A stretch of 64,000 bases of DNA from Strigamia acuminata (lineage: Eukaryota; Arthropoda; Chilopoda; Geophilomorpha; Linotaeniidae): assembly GCA_949358305.1 (NCBI GenBank), contig OX442314.1, positions 39,033,211 to 39,097,210 of the forward strand. Direction: 5' to 3'. Shown one piece after another: positions 59,737 to 64,000 of this stretch. Positions within the stretch are counted from its first letter, which is position 1. Each line of letters starts with the position of its first letter. A program made the translations under genes and the position numbers. The notes beneath the pieces are model-generated. The model worked only from the letters and a program-made list of their open reading frames with translations, did not search any database and was not told where the DNA came from.

Positions 59737-60561
59737 ATGTCGAATCGTACAGTGAAGGATGCGCACGCAATCAGGGGCTCCGATCCGCAGCATTTAATAG
59801 AAAAAATCATCAGAACAAGAATTTACGACTGCAGATACTGGAAAGAGCATTGTTTCGGACTGACTGCCGAACTGGTAGTGGACAAAGCGATAGAGTTGAA
59901 ATTCATCGGCGGTGTGTTCGGCGGCAACATAACACCTTGTGATTTCCTGTGCATCGTTTTAAGGATGCTACAAATCCAACCGGAAAAAGACATAATAGTC
60001 GAATTCATCAAAAACGAAGAATTCAAATACGTCCGAGCCTTGGGCGTCGTGTACATGCGTTTAGTCGGCACTTCGTTGGACTGTTATAAGTATCTAGAGC
60101 CCATATACAACGATTACCGTAAATTGAAAAGGCAAAATCGTAGCGGACTGTTCGAAATAGTCCACATGGACGAACTTATAGACGAATTATTGCGCGAGGA
60201 ACGCGTTTGCGATGTCATTTTGCCACGAATCCAAAAAAGACACGTTCTGGAAGAGTTGAATCAACTGGAACTTCGAGTTAGCGTTCTCGAGGACGATTTA
60301 GATGATGTAGAATTAGAATCGGACGCTAAATCCAGTCCGGAACCACAAGAAGAAGCGCCGAAAGGTAAGTCAACGCGCAAAAGCAGTCGTGGTCGGAGCA
60401 AAGAACGACGTCGAGAAACACGGAAGAAGGAGAAACATCATCGGTCTACTGGGCGGAAGAGTGAAGATGACCATCGTAAAAAGGGAAGCGAATTGGATCG
60501 GGAAATTGCTGAAGCGAATGCATTGAGAGCGAAACTCGGTATGGCACCGTTGCGCACTTGA
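59737..60561 (+). CDS. PRPF38A: Pre-mRNA-splicing factor 38A
   Basis: Single-exon, 274 residues from the ATG at 59737 (SNRTVKDAH). The PRP38 domain covers about residues 10-175: IEKIIRTRIYDCRYWKEHCF, GLTAELVVDKAIELKFIGGV, LQIQPEKDIIVEFIKNEEF and YKYLEPIYNDYRK are near-invariant in the animal family. The C-terminus has the acidic LEDDLDDVE stretch, a basic Ser/Arg/Lys tail and the conserved ending EIAEANALRAKLGMAPL. PRPF38A is a component of the U4/U6.U5 tri-snRNP precursor (B complex) needed for spliceosome activation, in the nucleus. It has no introns, which is unusual for a conserved gene; it could be the sole gene or an intact retrocopy. AATAAA at 60637-60642. Confidence 0.95.
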   Translation: MSNRTVKDAHAIRGSDPQHLIEKIIRTRIYDCRYWKEHCFGLTAELVVDKAIELKFIGGVFGGNITPCDFLCIVLRMLQIQPEKDIIVEFIKNEEFKYVRALGVVYMRLVGTSLDCYKYLEPIYNDYRKLKRQNRSGLFEIVHMDELIDELLREERVCDVILPRIQKRHVLEELNQLELRVSVLEDDLDDVELESDAKSSPEPQEEAPKGKSTRKSSRGRSKERRRETRKKEKHHRSTGRKSEDDHRKKGSELDREIAEANALRAKLGMAPLRT

Positions 60562-60636
60562 AAGAAAATTGTACGGAATCCACAGAAATTAGTAATTCAT
60601 TTTATTGCTTGATTTTTTTTTTTACTTCATCTTAAG

Positions 60637-60642
60637 AATAAA
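60637..60642 (+). terminator. Poly(A) signal of PRPF38A
   Basis: AATAAA 76 bp after the stop codon. Confidence 0.7.
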
Positions 60643-60649
60643 GAACTTT

Positions 60650-61435
60650 GAAATGCACGCCATTTTATTATAGTTTAATAGCAAATGATTAAAAGAGGGG
60701 CAAATGGTGATGGGAAGAGTATACTAGTAACTTAAAATACATTGTTTTGAGTGAAGATTTATTTTTTCACATGGAAATGCATGTATTTTCATGCAAACAA
60801 AGCATTTTCATGTGAAACAGAGCATTATTTTGTGTGAAAAGTTATAGATCCGTCCCCCGATCGCCATCTCTTGGCATTCTGGAAGTTACTGAGTTTACCG
60901 GCTCTCTAGCGCTTCTGTGTAATAATAAAATTACTTCATCAAGTGAACACAAGAACTTTTGTGTCAAGATTTAGCATTAAAAATTATTAGGAAGAAATAA
61001 GAAACTGTGAAGCGCAAAATAAATCAACTGGTGACATTAGTTTCCACAAAAAAAAATAGATAAAAACTAATGCAATTTTATACATTAATAATTGTTAAAC
61101 TACTAGATTAACTACTTCAACTTTCTTTTCTATTTTTTATTGTTTTAAATAAATTCTGCTTCAAGCATAACAATTTGCGTTGAGTAAGTTAAAAGGATGT
61201 GTGTTTTTATGTGTGTGCGTGTGGGAGGGAAGTTGATTTTGTGGTTTTTCTTTTTGATGGCCCCCACTCCGAGTTCCTTTGAAGACGTCTTTTTCAGCTG
61301 ACATGTCTCTTTTAGGGGGGTTTCTTCATTTCGTTTGACCTCTATAAGTTCCGTGTCTTTTTTCCTCTTTGGCCGTGCAATTCTACGTCTGACCTTTTCA
61401 ATGGCGATCTCTGCTCCAATCCGTATTGCCATTCA
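60650..61435. other. No recognisable gene
   Basis: AT-rich, with CATTTTCATG-type short repeats near 60765-60830. A minus frame at 61145-61432 has no recognisable domain. Confidence 0.35.
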
Positions 61436-61660
61436 AGAGTGTGCCAAAATTGGGGTTCCAAACTTGGCACACTTCTGAGTTGCGCCGTAAATCTGCCAAA
61501 TTAGCTCAGTTTGGTGCAACAAAGGAATTTGTTGCACCAAAACGGTTAATTACCGTTCACCCCAGCCAACCAATTTGGGGTGAAGTTCGCTTGGGTTGTT
61601 TTCGCCCCCAAGTCACAATTATCTTTTAAGTGGTGATATTTATTTAATACAAACGACAAA
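61436..61660. repeat. Hairpin-string repeat, copy 3
   Basis: Hairpins: GTGCCAAAA...TTGGCAC near 61440-61468; TTGGTGCAACAAA/TTTGTTGCACCAA (61511-61523 with 61528-61540, 4-bp loop); ACGGTTAATTACCGT; TTCACCCCA/TGGGGTGAA (61556-61564 with 61576-61584). AGTGGTGATATTTATTT follows, matching copy 1's right side. Order is opposite to copy 2 (6057-6245). Confidence 0.7.
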
Positions 61661-62049
61661 ATAAAGTGAGATCACCACAAGCTGAATTCTCTTCAATCCC
61701 TGAGTGGTTGGCGAATGGATTGTCCTCAGGTATCTGATTCTCGGGAGGATGTGGCTTTTGATGAATTGAGCCTTCTTCTTCTTCCTATATGAAAGTGTGC
61801 TTTCTTCCCATTGGTCAAGTTTCGTTTGTACGGTTTTTTCAGTTTTTCTCCAGCTGGTTACTTTGCTTTTTCCCATTCGATTGGAAAAATGTATTCCAAG
61901 GATCTTGATTTCCGGTTGCCTGTACAGGTTGCAGTAACAGGAATGTCCAATTTGTTTTATTCTTGAAGAAAATTGCTTTTTATTGCTTTTTTTAATTAGG
62001 TTTCATAGTGTTTTATGTGTTTTTATTGTGTTTTTTGTTTTTTTTTCAG
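61661..62049. other. Probable intron and spacer
   Basis: Ends in a long polypyrimidine tract and CAG acceptor at 62049. A minus frame (61640-61876) shows no recognisable features. Confidence 0.3.
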
Positions 62050-62324
62050 GGGAATCGGATACTTTTGAGAGATTGTCTAAAACGTTTATCCAAGAGGAGC
62101 TGTCGCACAACGACATAGTTATCTGGCAAGACATGTGTGGATGGCCTTTGTGGATTTTTAGTTTATTTCAGACTTTGGATTACGAAGATACTGTATCGTA
62201 CCGTTTACAGCAATTTTATTACGAGATGGGAACAGTGTTGCTTAGATTGCTCGAAACGGGTGAGGAATTAGGACCGTTGGTTCATCCTCCCAAGCTTTCA
62301 TGCACTCGTGTTCCTCACCGATGA
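62050..62324 (+). CDS. Last exon of an unidentified gene
   Basis: Begins after TTTTTTTTCAG (62049) in phase 2 and reads ESDTFERLSKTFIQEELSHN, DMCGWPLWIFSLFQTLDYED, VSYRLQQFYYEMGTVLLRLL, ending PKLSCTRVPHR and a stop; AATAAA at 62396. Balanced composition, acceptor and poly(A) signal support a true 3' exon of about 90 codons. I cannot name the family, and the upstream exons were not recognised; the hairpin repeat and PRPF38A lie to its left. Confidence 0.55.
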
Positions 62325-62657
62325 ACCGAATTCAATCAAGTTAAAGATTCCAGTTCCCATTTTCCTTTTATTTAATTATTTATTTTTGTCTCATGAATAA
62401 AGTTGGGTAGAGAATTGTTGTTACCGTTGGACGACCAAAAGCCACTAACTTACCATAATGGTTAAAGCATGATGCTGAGCAAACCCTTGTTCAGGTATTG
62501 CCTGGTTTAAAAGCAAATAAGCCTATTGATTCTGTCATCACTAACAACAATTCAGATGGTTTACTTTGGTCTGGTTTCTTAATGGTTTTCGGCACCGGGG
62601 TCTTAGATTTAAAAATGGAAAATTAAATTAAATTTCTGAAATTCCCGTTTAATTTAT

Positions 62658-62990
62658 TCCGACACAATATTTACACAACTAATTAAAACAAAAAAGACAA
62701 TAGATGGAGGTGTTAGCAGAAATAAATGAAATACCTCTACAAAACGTAAAGACTCGTTCTGTCGACAACGATCACCGTGACTTACGTTTGAGAACCCCGT
62801 AGCCAAATTGATACAAGGCACAACAAACACAGAATAACAACAAAGGCGACTGGGGTAATTCGGGCAACTGGAGTGATGCGATGCGAGCACTTGCTCAAAC
62901 AACGGTACGTAATTGTAAATTAATTTTTCCACATTCCGACACAAAATAATTAAAACAAAAAAAAACAATAGATTAGGTGTTAGCAGAAAT
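62658..62990. repeat. ~276-bp tandem duplication within the dispersed repeat
   Basis: ATTCCGACACAAT...GGTGTTAGCAGAAAT occurs at 62657-62725 and again at 62934-62990, each followed by a CTACAAAACGTAAAGACTCG block (62740 and 63003). It is a local duplication at the left edge of copy B of the dispersed repeat. Confidence 0.65.
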
Positions 62991-63000
62991 AACTGAAATA

Positions 63001-64000
63001 CCTTTACAAAACGTAAAGACTCGTTCTGTCGAGAACGATCGCCGTGTCTTTCGTTTGAGAACCCCGTAGCCAAATTTATACGTAGCACAAGAAAGGCGAC
63101 TGGAGTGATGCGGGCACTTACTCAAATATCGGTACGTAATTCTCAATTAATTTTTTCACATTCCGAGCTTATTTAACTATTTATTTGTTTCTATGCATAT
63201 AGCCATCCGTTTCAGTGTTTATGGTGACATGAAACGTTGAGATATTCGGTCTGATCGAAGCAAACGGCAGTAAAGCAAGGAGGACAACTAGTCCTTTGTT
63301 CTCGCGGTTCGCGCTCATCAACATAAAAACCTGCTTGAAACCTCGAGGTAAACTGTTTTATTTTTCTATAAATTTAAATATATATTGATTTTTATATATT
63401 TTTTAATGGTCAAGCACCTTTGTGATAAATCTGCAGCTTTTATTCTTATTTTTTTTCAATACTTTGATGAATTTACGATTAATTTTGGCATTTATTTCTT
63501 TTCTTTTCAGCATTTTCGGCGATATCGGAATTTGGTACAAATATAATTTGGGACAGAGGGAGTATCTTCTTTTGAGACTAATCACACACTCACGTCCCAT
63601 TAACTAAGCTTTCGTGGTCACAGTTTTACAGATATACGAGGAAAATCGAATTTTCTGGAAAATTGTAATCATGTGTTCTACACACATCATTTCTTCTCGT
63701 AAGGAGAATGTGATTAGTCGCTGAAACCTGTCATTCCTACAAGAAATGGTATTAATTGTCCAGTTTGATTTAATGGGGGTGTAAAATCCAACTCTCTACC
63801 TCCACGTGGTCACCCCTGGATAAACTGAGCACATGACTTGTCTCAGTGGAACCAGAAGAGAGCTCTGGTCATTTGAAAATTTATTTCACATCTTCTACTT
63901 GTATTGTTAGCCCGCATTCCTCTCTTTCATGATTGTGGCATTTACATTTCTTAATTTATTGTAAGCCCGCATTCCTTTCTTTCATGAATGTGGCATTTAG
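63001..64000. repeat. Dispersed repeat, copy B (matches 45187-46270)
   Basis: About 1 kb, including the AAACGTAAAGACTCG block, both splice-like borders, the NLGQREY exon-like block (63511-63602) and the start of the AGCCCGCATTCC tandem array, runs off the end of the window. Confidence 0.8.

Noticed and set aside
62654-63088. 144-codon minus ORF with repeated NLATGFSN-x-x-HGD segments
   Set aside because: The repetition comes from the local 276-bp DNA duplication; the frame is not open in the copy at 45.2 kb beyond a short stretch.

Overview
This looks like nuclear DNA from an invertebrate animal, probably an arthropod. It is AT-rich between genes and has GT-AG introns and AATAAA poly(A) signals. 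It holds a PRPF38A splicing-factor gene, BTB-BACK genes, a lineage-expanded LRR family, and a typical invertebrate mix of mobile elements (Ty3/gypsy, P-like, IS630/mariner-like, MULE, hAT, tyrosine-recombinase type). I could not name the species. All homology statements come from reading motifs, not from searches.

Layout. 1-3.3 kb: a decayed minus-strand Ty3/gypsy pol. 3.3-9.3 kb: a broken tyrosine-recombinase-like gene interrupted by a hairpin-rich repeat, then a three-exon P-like transposase remnant. 10.7-14.2 kb: MITEs, a dead six-exon IS630/mariner-like transposase, and a 3' fragment of a phosphonopyruvate-decarboxylase-like gene with one base missing. 14.9-21.98 kb: three LRR genes (A minus, B plus, C minus), a small zinc-finger/coiled-coil gene and a hypothetical ORF. 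22.4-34.2 kb: an intact, apparently very young Ty3/gypsy element with identical-looking 630-bp LTRs, a tRNA-Pro-like PBS, Gag, a well-formed -1 frameshift signal, Pol, and a spliced third ORF that is not an envelope gene. It sits in the relic of a second A gene, next to a second B gene (34.4-35.5 kb), so it interrupts a duplicated A/B pair. 36.4-42.4 kb: two GC-rich tandem BTB-BACK genes separated by a 15-copy 22-bp satellite. 43.1-43.6 kb: an unusual hydrophobic, Trp/Tyr/Ser-rich small protein. 45.2-46.3 kb: a dispersed repeat found again at 62.7-64 kb. 47.5-54.3 kb: a graveyard of an LRR pseudogene split by a MITE, plus mariner, MULE, tyrosine-recombinase and THAP fragments. 54.7-55.9 kb: a doubtful multi-exon gene. 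56.7-59.2 kb: two large non-autonomous DNA transposons. 59.7-60.6 kb: PRPF38A. 62.05-62.3 kb: the last exon of an unidentified gene.

The host genes do not form a pathway. The LRR genes share an N-terminal region resembling F-box-like/AMN1 proteins, and the BTB-BACK proteins resemble CUL3 adaptors, so both groups may act in ubiquitin-ligase targeting; that is inference. The most unusual features are the gypsy element's frameshift signal and spliced ORF3, the hairpin-string repeats, the satellite of HSE-like palindromes between the BTB genes, and the W-rich membrane protein.
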